From CAMLIZ01 sp966212505 (GTDB lineage Bacteria > Pseudomonadota > Gammaproteobacteria > Burkholderiales > Burkholderiaceae_C): a DNA stretch of 64,000 nucleotides. The position numbers and the translations under genes are program-made. Under the pieces are notes generated by a model that was not told the DNA's origin, did no database searches, and saw only the letters and a list, made by a program, of their open reading frames with translations. The stretch spans positions 1 through 64,000 of the forward strand of contig CBIHRS010000011.1 in the NCBI GenBank assembly GCA_966212505.1, given 5' to 3'. Positions 41,750 through 48,443 of this stretch are shown here, piece after piece. Position 1 is the first letter of the stretch. Every line of letters starts with the position of its first letter.

Positions 41750-42247
41750 TCAGGTGATGCGCTGGCCGGCGTGCGGGCGTGGGTCGGTATCGGTCACCGG
41801 TTGCAGCGGCACCGGCACCTGTGCGGGCTGGCGCTGGGGCTGTTGCGCGGCCAGTTGCGCGCGCTTGCGCTCAGCGGCCCACGCGGCGAACTTCTCCGCG
41901 TTCAGCACTGCCGGCAGCGCCACGGCGGCGCACAGGCCCAGCACGGGGTTGCTCGCGGCCTTGTGGAAGGTCCAGCCGTACTGCTCGGCGCAGCGCAGGT
42001 ACTCGGCCGCGATCGCTTCGCACTCGGCGGTGCCGTAGGTCTCGCCGATCGGCGGGCAGAACTTGGAGCCCACCATCGCCACGAGGCACAGTGCGCCGGC
42101 CACGCTCTTCGCTTCGTCGACCTCGGGCGGTGGCTCGGCGGCACCGGGCGGCAGCGCTTGCCCTTGCAACTCGGCGTCGGCGGCAGCCGCGATGCCTTGC
42201 AGCTCGGCAAGCTCGGCGGGCAGCTCGGGGGTCTGGGGCGTGCTCAT
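41750..42247 (-). CDS. Membrane-associated protein of unknown function (prophage)
   Basis: A 165-residue protein with an acidic, Pro-rich N-terminus, one or two weakly hydrophobic stretches (VAGALCLVAMVGSKF and LGLCAAVALPAVL) and a Gln/Pro-rich tail. Three or four Cys residues lie in the middle. The start overlaps the stop of the zinc-ribbon gene (ATGA), and its stop is 3 bp before the ATPase gene. It may hold the ATPase at the membrane vertex; that is inference from position. Confidence 0.65.
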   Translation of the reverse strand: MSTPQTPELPAELAELQGIAAAADAELQGQALPPGAAEPPPEVDEAKSVAGALCLVAMVGSKFCPPIGETYGTAECEAIAAEYLRCAEQYGWTFHKAASNPVLGLCAAVALPAVLNAEKFAAWAAERKRAQLAAQQPQRQPAQVPVPLQPVTDTDPRPHAGQRIT

Positions 42248-42579
42248 TTGGTCGCCTTCCCCATCAGCTGATCCCACAGGCCAGCCGGGCGCTTCGGCAG
42301 CTCCGGTGCCGGCGAGGCCTGCGCGGCGGGCGCAGGATCGGGCGCTGCCTCGCGCTTGACGATGATCGGGTCATCGGTCGCGGGCGGTTGCGGTCCATCG
42401 GTGGCGGCTCCAACCGGGCGCATGCTGGCCTTGAGCAGCTTCGCTTGCGCGCCGTTCTTGGCCGGGGTCATCATCCCGCACTCGGGGCAGTGGTGATAGG
42501 GCAGCTTGCCTTCGTTCTGCTTCACGTGCGAGTGCTCGAAGCCGCACCAAGGGCACCCGCGCCGGCCGATGATCGCCAT
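42244..42579 (-). CDS. Zinc-ribbon protein (prophage)
   Basis: A 111-residue protein with an N-terminal four-Cys zinc ribbon (CPWCG at 9-13, HCPECG with Cys31 and Cys34) followed by an AKNGAQAKLLKA helix and a long Pro/Ala-rich disordered tail. Short zinc-ribbon proteins of this form occur in small phages and may bind DNA. It opens the structural part of the operon together with the ATPase. Confidence 0.75.
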   Translation of the reverse strand: MAIIGRRGCPWCGFEHSHVKQNEGKLPYHHCPECGMMTPAKNGAQAKLLKASMRPVGAATDGPQPPATDDPIIVKREAAPDPAPAAQASPAPELPKRPAGLWDQLMGKATK

Positions 42580-42581
42580 GG

Positions 42582-42827
42582 TCAGACGCCTGCCGCTTCG
42601 TGCAGGGCGCTCACCTTGTCGCCGATCGCCGCCACCTCGGCGCGCAGCGCCTCGAAGGCCTGCGCATCGGGCGAGGGCAGCGCGGCCGGCGCTTCGGCCT
42701 GGTCGTGCGCCTGCTCCAGCGCAGTGCGGAAGGCGGAGAAGCGCTCGGCGTGCTCGGGGCGGATCGCGCCCGACACGTGCAGGTCGGTCGCGGCCATCAG
42801 CAGATTGGCGAGAAGGTCTTTCAGCAT
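42582..42827 (-). CDS. 81-residue helical protein (prophage)
   Basis: The product is helical: MLKDLLANLLMAATDLHVSG, then an amphipathic helix and a C-terminal coiled coil (FEALRAEVAAIGDKVSALHE). No membrane segment or motif is seen. The stop lies 2 bp before the zinc-ribbon gene start. Unknown function. Confidence 0.65.
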   Translation of the reverse strand: MLKDLLANLLMAATDLHVSGAIRPEHAERFSAFRTALEQAHDQAEAPAALPSPDAQAFEALRAEVAAIGDKVSALHEAAGV

Positions 42828-42859
42828 GGGCGGGTCTCTATGGGCTGGTCGATGGAGGG

Positions 42860-42982
42860 TCAGGGCCGGCGCTGCTCCAGGGCCGCCAATCGGGCCTCCA
42901 TGGAGTCGAGTCGATCGAGCAGGGCCTTCAGCACGGGCCGAAGCCACGCGGGGGCCATGGGGAGAAGTGAGCGCGGGTCCAT
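42860..42982 (-). CDS. 40-residue coiled-coil peptide (prophage)
   Basis: Two in-frame ATGs (42982 and 42958) are possible. The C-terminal half (LLDRLDSMEARLAALEQRR) is a strong heptad coiled coil. The ribosome-binding site is weak, so this is a tentative call based on frame, position and the clean heptad pattern. Confidence 0.45.
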   Translation of the reverse strand: MDPRSLLPMAPAWLRPVLKALLDRLDSMEARLAALEQRRP

Positions 42983-43403
42983 GGGGCGTGATCGTGGCGA
43001 GAAGCGTCCAGCTACTCAATCCGTAGCGCCGTCGAAGGCGCCATCCATTGACGGAAACCGGTGCTTTGTGGCATCGCGTTGGGCTCGACGCGATAGAACG
43101 GCCTACAGGCGATTTTTTGAGGCCTGGAGGTGGTGTCGGTCCATCTCGGCCGTTTGGCGCGCCTGGGGGGCGTTTCCGGGCCTTCGTGCCGTCCCTCCAT
43201 CGGTGGGAAGAGCGCGCCGCCTTCGGCAACCCTCCTTTCCTCAAGAGCGGTATTCGGGTGGCCGTGCCGGGCAGCGGCTGCATGCATCGGCACTGCCTCC
43301 GCGGTGCGCTGTGCGCCTTGTCGGTCTGTTGATCGGGTTGGGTGAGCGATCGGCCTAAGCCGATCGTGAGGGCGAAGCCCTTGGGGGGCGTGGGCCGTAG
43401 GCC
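42983..43403. other. 421-bp region without a clear gene, possible origin or control region
   Basis: Open frames of ~90 codons exist on the minus strand but have unusual composition and poor starts. The right-hand part holds several inverted repeats: CGATCGGC/GCCGATCG (43347-43366), then GGGC-GAA-GCCC, GGGCC-GTA-GGCCC and a C-run/G-run pair up to 43435. A T6 run lies at 43113-43118. A replication origin or regulatory site beside the winged-helix gene is possible. Confidence 0.35.
43347..43366. repeat. Perfect 8-bp inverted repeat with 4-bp spacer
   Basis: CGATCGGC CTAA GCCGATCG is the strongest of a cluster of palindromes directly downstream of the winged-helix gene. It could be a binding site for that protein or a cruciform at an origin. 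Confidence 0.5.
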
Positions 43404-44120
43404 CTATGTACTGCCCCCCTCGGGGGGGCCATTTGAAGGGGTTCCCCGGCGCGCCTCACGCAACGCCTTCAGCTTCGCTATGGCCTCGTCTCGGGCGTGC
43501 TGCTCATCCAGCTGCTGCGCGATGGGCGCGTCACGTGGCACGGTGATTTGCGCGATGCCTTGCTCCACCAGACGACTGCTGAACGGCTGTGCCGCTGTGG
43601 ATAAGTTGCGCTCCCCTTTATGTAAAGAATTAGGTCTTGTAAGAGGGGGTCGAGATGAGGGGTCAAGATTCGAGCCAGAGCGCCCGGAAACCCGCGCCGT
43701 TGCTGGCTTTGCGGCGATTTGATGGGGGTCGAGATAAGGGGTCGAATTCTTCTTCGGGCGAGCTTCGGCGTGGTATCGCGGAGCGACCGAAAAAAACAGG
43801 GTCTTGGTGGCGTCGCTGTGACGCTTGTCACGGGCCACGATGCGGCGCTCTTCCAGCTTCAGCACCATCCGCTTGACCGCTTGCGCGTCAGGCGCGTAGT
43901 GCTTCGGCCCTCGATCGGGCTGCACCGGAGCCAACCGCTCCGACAGCCACGTGTACGAGGTCTCGCCGTGGCCCTTCTCGAAGTCGGCGCAGCGCAGCAG
44001 CAGCATGAAGAGGGCATGCGCCCACAGCGGCAGCCCTTGCAGGGCCGCGTACTCGTGCTCGTGGACGATGAGGAAGGCGCCCTGTGCCTTGCGCAGTGCC
44101 GAGGCCTGTACCTTCTTCAT
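43404..44120 (-). CDS. Winged-helix protein, candidate replication or control protein (prophage)
   Basis: A 238-residue protein. Residues ~15-120 look like a winged helix of the replication-initiator or MarR-like kind: LIVHEHEYAALQGLPLWAHALFMLLLR, SYTWLSERLAP, AVKRMVLKLEERRIVARDKR, then a strand KTLFFSVAP. The C-terminal ~110 residues are polar, with a Ser/Pro-rich linker and a terminal helix (DEAIAKLKALREARRG). PM2 itself uses an HUH rolling-circle protein; none is encoded here, so this may be an alternative replication factor. It is in the early part of the operon. Confidence 0.65.
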   Translation of the reverse strand: MKKVQASALRKAQGAFLIVHEHEYAALQGLPLWAHALFMLLLRCADFEKGHGETSYTWLSERLAPVQPDRGPKHYAPDAQAVKRMVLKLEERRIVARDKRHSDATKTLFFSVAPRYHAEARPKKNSTPYLDPHQIAAKPATARVSGRSGSNLDPSSRPPLTRPNSLHKGERNLSTAAQPFSSRLVEQGIAQITVPRDAPIAQQLDEQHARDEAIAKLKALREARRGTPSNGPPEGGST

Positions 44121-44181
44121 TGCGCGGCACCTTGTCCAGTGCCGCGTCTATGGGCGTCGATGGGCGAACGTTGCGCGGCCG

Positions 44182-44427
44182 TCACGCGGTGGGCCTCGTG
44201 TCGCGAACGAGGGCGGGTTCCACCTGCACGGATGGGAGCAGGGCGGCCAACTGCTGAACGACGGAGAGGGCCGCATCGCGCGTGGCGAAGCGGAAGGGCT
44301 GGTCGTGTGCGTCGCGCAGGTAGAGCGGGCCTTTGCTCTCGCTCAGTCCGTTGCCGGTGCATTTCAGTTGCCACGTGAAGCCACGCGGCGCGATGCTGAC
44401 GTGCGAGGGGATGCGAGCCTTGCTCAT
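44182..44427 (-). CDS. 81-residue protein, unknown (prophage early)
   Basis: The product has a two-layer alpha/beta look: VSIAPRGFTWQLKCTGNGL, GPLYLRDAHDQPFRFATRDAALSVVQQLAALLP. This resembles small phage proteins with a beta hairpin and one helix, but no family is recognised. The start overlaps the previous stop (ATGA). Confidence 0.6.
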   Translation of the reverse strand: MSKARIPSHVSIAPRGFTWQLKCTGNGLSESKGPLYLRDAHDQPFRFATRDAALSVVQQLAALLPSVQVEPALVRDTRPTA

Positions 44428-44609
44428 GCATCCGACTCCAGCTCGGCGCGCAGGTTGGCGAGGTCGTGCCCGGCGCCGTGGATCGCGTCGGCGATCAGGT
44501 GGGCACGGTCAACGTGATCGACGGGCAACAGCGCGGCCAGGGCGCGCACTGCGGCAAGTGCCGAGGCGATCAGGGCTGCAGCCTGATCGAGGCGGTCTTG
44601 CCCGCTCAC
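44424..44609 (-). CDS. 61-residue helical protein (prophage early)
   Basis: I choose GTG 44609 because it overlaps the previous stop (GTGA); an ATG at 44627 is the alternative. The product is helical (DQAAALIASALAAVRALAALL) with DHVDRAHLIADAIHGAGHDLANL. No motif is recognised. Confidence 0.55.
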   Translation of the reverse strand: MSGQDRLDQAAALIASALAAVRALAALLPVDHVDRAHLIADAIHGAGHDLANLRAELESDA

Positions 44610-44872
44610 GTCCGCACCTGCACGCATGAACGGACCTTCAGGGGGTAGCGCTCCATGGTGTCGCGGTCTCCATAGAGACCTCCATAGAAGCAGCGCCGGG
44701 CCTTGTCGGTGGCGTCGATGGAGTTGACGGCGTAGCCGGCCCAGGTGTGGCACCAGACATAGCCCTCGACCAGCAACTCAACCCTCCATAGAACCAGCTC
44801 GGCGGCTGCCGGCTTCGGCGTGGACTTTCGAACCGGGCTTTCGTAAAGCGGCGCAGGCGCGGTGTCTGTCAC
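44606..44872 (-). CDS. 88-residue protein, first gene of the prophage operon
   Basis: GTG start with GAGGA upstream. The product has a central part LWRVELLVEGYVWCHTWAGYAV, which may be a beta-sheet domain, and ends with FYGGLYGDRDTMERYPLKVRSC. It stands directly after the divergent promoter region shared with the HTH repressor, so it should be the first early gene. Function unknown. Confidence 0.6.
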   Translation of the reverse strand: MTDTAPAPLYESPVRKSTPKPAAAELVLWRVELLVEGYVWCHTWAGYAVNSIDATDKARRCFYGGLYGDRDTMERYPLKVRSCVQVRT

Positions 44873-44898
44873 GGATCCTCACTCCTAGGGGGTTGGTT

Positions 44899-44915
44899 AC
44901 TGGATCTTTTCCAGT
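44899..44915. promoter_or_regulatory. Candidate repressor operator in the divergent control region
   Basis: ACTGGA-TCTTT-TCCAGT is a perfect 6-5-6 inverted repeat in the 101-bp gap between the repressor (plus) and the operon (minus). A plausible repressor promoter (TTACTG, 18-bp spacer, TACCAT) overlaps it. The position suggests autorepression and control of early genes. Confidence 0.5.
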
Positions 44916-44973
44916 GACTCTACCATAAGAAAACCGGTAAACTGACCCGACCAGATCAAACGGAGCTTGAGCC

Positions 44974-45342
44974 GTGAAAAGTGCAGCGCAATACATCGCC
45001 GACGCCAAAGCCGTGCTTGGCGACGTGCGCATGAGCGATAGAGAGCTGGGTGACAGACTGGGCGGGCTTTCCCAGCAATTCATCTCGGGGGCAAAGCGCG
45101 GTCAGATGACCGATCCGCTCGCGGTGAAGATTGCTGAGGTGCTCGGGATCGAGCCGGGCGAGGTGCTGATGGTCGCGCGCCTGGAGCGCGAGAAGGACGA
45201 GACCATCAGGTCTCACCTCAAAGCCTGGGCGCTAAAAACGTTCGCCCTCATGCCCACGATGGAAGAGGCCGCGCCGCTAGATCTGGTGGCCGGTGGCGTG
45301 AGGGCGGCGAACGGTAAGCGGGCCGACTGGCGGAAGCGGTGA
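44974..45342 (+). CDS. HTH repressor ending inside the attachment site (prophage)
   Basis: A 122-residue XRE/Cro-like regulator, GTG start with CGGAGC upstream. The HTH spans ~20-62 (DRELGDRLGGLSQQFISGAKRG and LAVKIAEVLGIEPGEVLMVARL). The final codons D-W-R-K-R lie in the 14-bp att core, and the TGA is completed by bases of the tRNA gene just past the core (45341-45342). In the reconstructed circular form the same frame continues for 26 codons (Ser-Asp-Thr ... Glu-Ser-Leu-Ala) to a stop at 34312-34314. The integrated and free forms would therefore make different repressor C-termini. Confidence 0.85.
   Translation: MKSAAQYIADAKAVLGDVRMSDRELGDRLGGLSQQFISGAKRGQMTDPLAVKIAEVLGIEPGEVLMVARLEREKDETIRSHLKAWALKTFALMPTMEEAAPLDLVAGGVRAANGKRADWRKR
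45327..45340 (+). repeat. attR core (14-bp direct repeat)
   Basis: Identical to 34221-34234. It covers the acceptor-stem 3' strand and CCA of tRNA-Ser on the minus strand and also the last codons of the repressor gene on the plus strand. Confidence 0.85.
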
Positions 45343-45417
45343 GATTCGAACTCACGGAAGGGTTCCCCCTTCGCTGGTTTTCAAGACCAGTGCCTTAAAC
45401 CGCTCGGCCACGCTTCC
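45328..45417 (-). tRNA. tRNA-Ser (anticodon UGA)
   Basis: The minus strand folds as a 90-nt class II tRNA: acceptor GGAAGCG/CGCTTCC, anticodon loop CTTGAAA with TGA at 45381-45383, a long variable arm typical of Ser (GCGAAGGGGGAACCCTTCC), T-loop TTCGAAT and encoded CCA. The gene is intact although the prophage is inserted at its 3' end, since the element restores the last bases. Confidence 0.97.
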
Positions 45418-45436
45418 TGATGAGGGGCCGATTGTG

Positions 45437-46261
45437 TCAGATCGGCGATTGGGCCTGCTCGCAGTCGACCTGGATGACCTCACGGCGGCCGCCGTCGATG
45501 CGGGCGGCGCTGAGGCGGCCGCCCCAGACGCAGCCGGTGTCCAGCGCCAGCAGGTCGGGGCGGTTGATCAGGCCGAGGGTGGACCAGTGGCCGAAGGCGA
45601 TGGGCTGGCCTTCGCTCTTGCGGCCCGGCACTTCGAACCAGGGGCGGAAGCCCGGCGGGGCGGCGCCGGCGCCTTCCTTGGCCTTGAATTCGAGCGTGCC
45701 GTCGTCGCTGCAGAAGCGGATGCGCGTCAGCACGTTGATCACGAAGCGCCAGCGGTCGGCGCCCTGCAGCTGCTCGTCCCAGCGCGAGGGATGGTTGCCG
45801 TACATCACGCGCAGGAAATCGCCCAGGTCCGGCCCCCGCAGCATTGTCTCGACTTCGCGGGCCAACGAGAGCGTCTGCGCCGCATCCCATTGGGGCACGA
45901 GGCCGGCATGCACCAGCAGCCAGCCGTGGGCCTCGGTGGCCAGCGGGCGCTGGCGCACCCAGTCGATCCAGGCGTCGCGCTCCGGGCTCTCGAGGATGTC
46001 GCGCAGCGTGTCGCTGCGGTGCTCGGGGCGGATGCCCTCGGCCACCGCCAGCAGGTGCAGGTCGTGGTTGCCGAGCAGGCAGGTGGCGGCGCTGCCCAGT
46101 TCGCGCAGCCGGCACAGGGTTTGCAAGGATTGCGGGCCGCGGTTGACGAGGTCTCCCAGCAGCCAGAGGCGGTCGCGCGAGGGCGAGAAGTCGATCCTGG
46201 CCAGTAGCCGCTCGAACGCGTCGCAGCAGCCCTGCAGGTCTCCGATGAGGTAATCCATCAC
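45437..46261 (-). CDS. apaH: Symmetrical bis(5'-nucleosyl)-tetraphosphatase
   Basis: ApaH, 274 residues, splits Ap4A to two ADP and so also decaps Np4-RNA. The metallophosphatase motifs are complete: YLIGDLQGC, LGDLVNRGPQS and LLGNHDLHLLAV, then the His-containing LLVHAGLVPQW. Met1 or Met2 may be the start. It is the first chromosomal gene beyond tRNA-Ser, 19 bp away and on the same strand. Confidence 0.95.
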   Translation of the reverse strand: MMDYLIGDLQGCCDAFERLLARIDFSPSRDRLWLLGDLVNRGPQSLQTLCRLRELGSAATCLLGNHDLHLLAVAEGIRPEHRSDTLRDILESPERDAWIDWVRQRPLATEAHGWLLVHAGLVPQWDAAQTLSLAREVETMLRGPDLGDFLRVMYGNHPSRWDEQLQGADRWRFVINVLTRIRFCSDDGTLEFKAKEGAGAAPPGFRPWFEVPGRKSEGQPIAFGHWSTLGLINRPDLLALDTGCVWGGRLSAARIDGGRREVIQVDCEQAQSPI

Positions 46262-46334
46262 ACGATTCTGCTACGCTGCGGGGCTTCGCTGGTTCGGGGA
46301 CCGGTGGGCTGCCGCGGCGCCCTGGCCCTCACTC

Positions 46335-47642
46335 ATGGACGTTGCCCTTCTCGTTTTCCTGATCATCCTGAACGGCCTGTTCGCCATGTCGGAAATGGCG
46401 CTCACGGCCAGCCGCAAGGCGCGCCTGCAGGTGATGCTCGAAAGCGGCGAGTCCGGCGCGCAGGCGGCGATCGACCTGCACGAGAACCCGACCAAGTTCC
46501 TCTCCACGGTGCAGATCGGCATCACGTCGATCGGCGTGCTCAACGGCATCGTCGGCGAGCAGGCCTTCTCGGGGCCGATGGCGCAGTGGCTGGAGCAGAC
46601 CTTCAAGATGCCGCACCGCATCGCCGACGTCACCGGCACCGCGCTGGTCGTGATCCTGATCACCTTCTTGACCATCATCTTCGGCGAGCTGGTGCCCAAG
46701 CGCCTGGGGCAGATGTATCCCGAGACGGTGGCGCGGCTAGTCGCCCCGCCGATGGAATGGCTCTCGCTGATCGCCAGGCCGTTCGTGAAGCTGCTGTCGG
46801 CCTGCACCGAAGCCACGCTGCGGCTGCTGGGCATCCGCGGCGGGCCCAATCGATCCGTGACTGAAGAAGAGATCGCCGCCAGTCTCGAAGAGGGCGTGGA
46901 CGCCGGCGTGATCGAGGAGCACGAGCACCAGATGGTGCGCAACGTGTTCCGTCTCGATGAACGCCAGATCGGCTCGATGATGATTCCGCGCTCCGACGTG
47001 GTGTGGCTCGATGCCGGCGCGCCGTTCGAAGCGGCGCTGCAGCTCATCGGCGAGAGCGGGCGCTCGCGCTATCCGGTGTGCCGCGGCGGGCTCGACGAAG
47101 TGCTGGGCGTGGTGGCCGCGCAAGACCTGCTGCAGCCGCTGGCGCGCGGCGAGACGCCGGCGCTGGTCGAGCGGCTGAAGCCGCCGGTCTTCGTGCCCGA
47201 GACGCTGTCCGGCATGGAGCTGCTCGATCACTTCCGCGCGTCGAGCGCCGAGCTGGTGTTCGTGGTCGATGAATACGGCGAGGTGCAGGGCATCATCACC
47301 GTGCGCGACGTGCTCGAGGCCATCACCGGCGAGTTCGCCGCGCCCACCGATGACGATGCCTGGGCGGTGCAGCGCGAAGACGGCAGCTGGCTGCTCGACG
47401 GCCTGATCCCCGTGCCCGAGCTGAAGGACCGCCTGGATCTGAAGGAACTGCCCGAGGAAGACCGCGGGCGCTACAACACGCTGGCCGGCATGATCATGCT
47501 GCTGCTTGGCCGCCTGCCCCACACCGCCGACCGGGTCGAGTGGGAAGGCTGGACGTTCGAGGTCGTCGACCTGGACGGCAAGCGTGTGGACAAGGTGCTG
47601 GTGCAGCGCAGCCCGGATGAAGTTGGAGACCCCGAGAAATGA
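46335..47642 (+). CDS. CNNM/CorC-HlyC type transporter-like protein
   Basis: A 435-residue protein with the DUF21/CNNM membrane domain (~1-185, LLVFLIILNGLFAMSEMALTAS and VVILITFLTIIFGELVPKRLG), two CBS motifs (~205-335, QIGSMMIPRSDVVWLD and VFVVDEYGEVQGIITVRDVLE) and a C-terminal CorC/HlyC domain. Relatives act in magnesium/cobalt efflux or resistance; 'hemolysin' names are historical. The stop overlaps sapC (ATGA). Confidence 0.93.
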   Translation: MDVALLVFLIILNGLFAMSEMALTASRKARLQVMLESGESGAQAAIDLHENPTKFLSTVQIGITSIGVLNGIVGEQAFSGPMAQWLEQTFKMPHRIADVTGTALVVILITFLTIIFGELVPKRLGQMYPETVARLVAPPMEWLSLIARPFVKLLSACTEATLRLLGIRGGPNRSVTEEEIAASLEEGVDAGVIEEHEHQMVRNVFRLDERQIGSMMIPRSDVVWLDAGAPFEAALQLIGESGRSRYPVCRGGLDEVLGVVAAQDLLQPLARGETPALVERLKPPVFVPETLSGMELLDHFRASSAELVFVVDEYGEVQGIITVRDVLEAITGEFAAPTDDDAWAVQREDGSWLLDGLIPVPELKDRLDLKELPEEDRGRYNTLAGMIMLLLGRLPHTADRVEWEGWTFEVVDLDGKRVDKVLVQRSPDEVGDPEK

Positions 47643-48409
47643 TCGTCGAAGCCCTGTACAAGAACGTGGTCGTGCTCGATCGCGTGCAGCACCGCGCGCT
47701 GCGCCTGCGCGAGCGTTCCGTCGACCTGAACAAGGCGGCGGAGATGAATGCGGTCTTCGTCACCGCGGTGGAGTTCGCCGACGTGTGCCGCGAATACCCG
47801 ATCGTGTTCGTGCGTGCCGGCCAGGAACCGAACACCAAGGAAGAGCACTTCGCGCCGATGGCCGTGCTCGGCCTGTCGCAGGGCGAGAACCTCTACCTCG
47901 AGAAGGGGGCGTGGCGCACGCCGTATGTGCCGGCCTACTTCCGCCGCTATCCGTTCGCGATGGCGCAGGTCAACGCCGAGCAGATGGCCGTCTGCCTCGA
48001 CCGTGCCTGGGAAGGCTTCTCGGAGACCGAAGGCGACCTGCTGTTCCAGCCCGACGGCGAACCCACGCCGCTGCTGCTCGAGGTGCACCGCTTCGTGCAG
48101 AGCTTCGAAGACGAAGGCCAGCGCACGCGCGCCTTCTGCTCCGAGTTGCACAAGGCCGGCCTGCTGCAGGACATGCGCTTCGATGCCACGCTGCCCAACG
48201 GCGAGAAGCTCACGGTCGACGGCTTCCTGGCCATCGACGAGAAGAAGCTGGCCGAGCTGCCCGAGGCCAAGATCGTCGAGTTCCACAAGAACGGCATCCT
48301 CGGCCTGATCCATGCGCAGCAGATCTCCATGGGCCTGATGCGCCGCCTCGTCGAGTGGCGCGTGCAGCGCGCGGCCGCGGCCATCCAGCCGCCGGCGACC
48401 ACGCATTGA
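47639..48409 (+). CDS. SapC family protein
   Basis: A 256-residue protein with the SapC pattern: NAVFVTAVEFADVCREYPIVF, FAPMAVLGLSQGENLY, PAYFRRYPFAMA and a C-terminal VDGFLAIDEKKLAELPEAKIVEFHKNG-type segment. SapC was first described beside an S-layer gene in Campylobacter; its activity is not established. Similar genes sit beside many unrelated operons. Confidence 0.88.
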   Translation: MIVEALYKNVVVLDRVQHRALRLRERSVDLNKAAEMNAVFVTAVEFADVCREYPIVFVRAGQEPNTKEEHFAPMAVLGLSQGENLYLEKGAWRTPYVPAYFRRYPFAMAQVNAEQMAVCLDRAWEGFSETEGDLLFQPDGEPTPLLLEVHRFVQSFEDEGQRTRAFCSELHKAGLLQDMRFDATLPNGEKLTVDGFLAIDEKKLAELPEAKIVEFHKNGILGLIHAQQISMGLMRRLVEWRVQRAAAAIQPPATTH

Positions 48410-48419
48410 GGATTAGCAT

Positions 48420-48440
48420 GGCCCTCTCGATGCGAGGGCC
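48420..48440 (+). promoter_or_regulatory. Hairpin that covers the pcaB ribosome-binding site
   Basis: GGCCCTC, a seven-base loop and GAGGGCC pair perfectly and end three bases before the pcaB ATG. The GAGGG that would serve as Shine-Dalgarno sequence lies in the 3' arm, so translation may depend on opening of the stem. Confidence 0.45.
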
Positions 48441-48443
48441 GTG

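Larger units (their letters stand above)
34221..45340. mobile_element. PM2-like (tailless, double-jelly-roll) prophage integrated at tRNA-Ser
   Basis: The element is 11.1 kb, close to the ~10-kb genome of corticovirus PM2. It is bounded by the 14-bp direct repeat CTGGCGGAAGCGGT; the right copy is the 3' end of an intact tRNA-Ser gene. It contains a P2-like capsid protein gene, a packaging ATPase, a lysozyme, at least nine tiny or small membrane proteins (PM2 has an inner lipid membrane with many such proteins), a winged-helix protein, a serine recombinase next to the left end and a divergent HTH repressor at the right end. Most genes form one minus-strand operon with 4-bp overlaps. No tail, terminase or portal genes are present. 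Confidence 0.85.

Noticed and set aside
43012..43293. A 93-codon minus-strand frame in the prophage gap
   Set aside because: Pro/Arg-rich, poor start, no motif, and overlapping open frames on both strands suggest non-coding GC-rich DNA.
34221..45340. Filamentous (inovirus) prophage as the identity of the element
   Set aside because: Small membrane proteins and a P-loop ATPase would fit, but there is no replication initiator of the inovirus kind, no typical Zot membrane domain or short coat protein, and a lysozyme plus a P2-like capsid protein argue for a tailless membrane-containing virus.
44974..45342. The HTH gene as a chromosomal gene interrupted by tRNA-Ser
   Set aside because: It lies inside the 14-bp repeats, shares a divergent control region with the prophage operon and overlaps the core only at its last codons.
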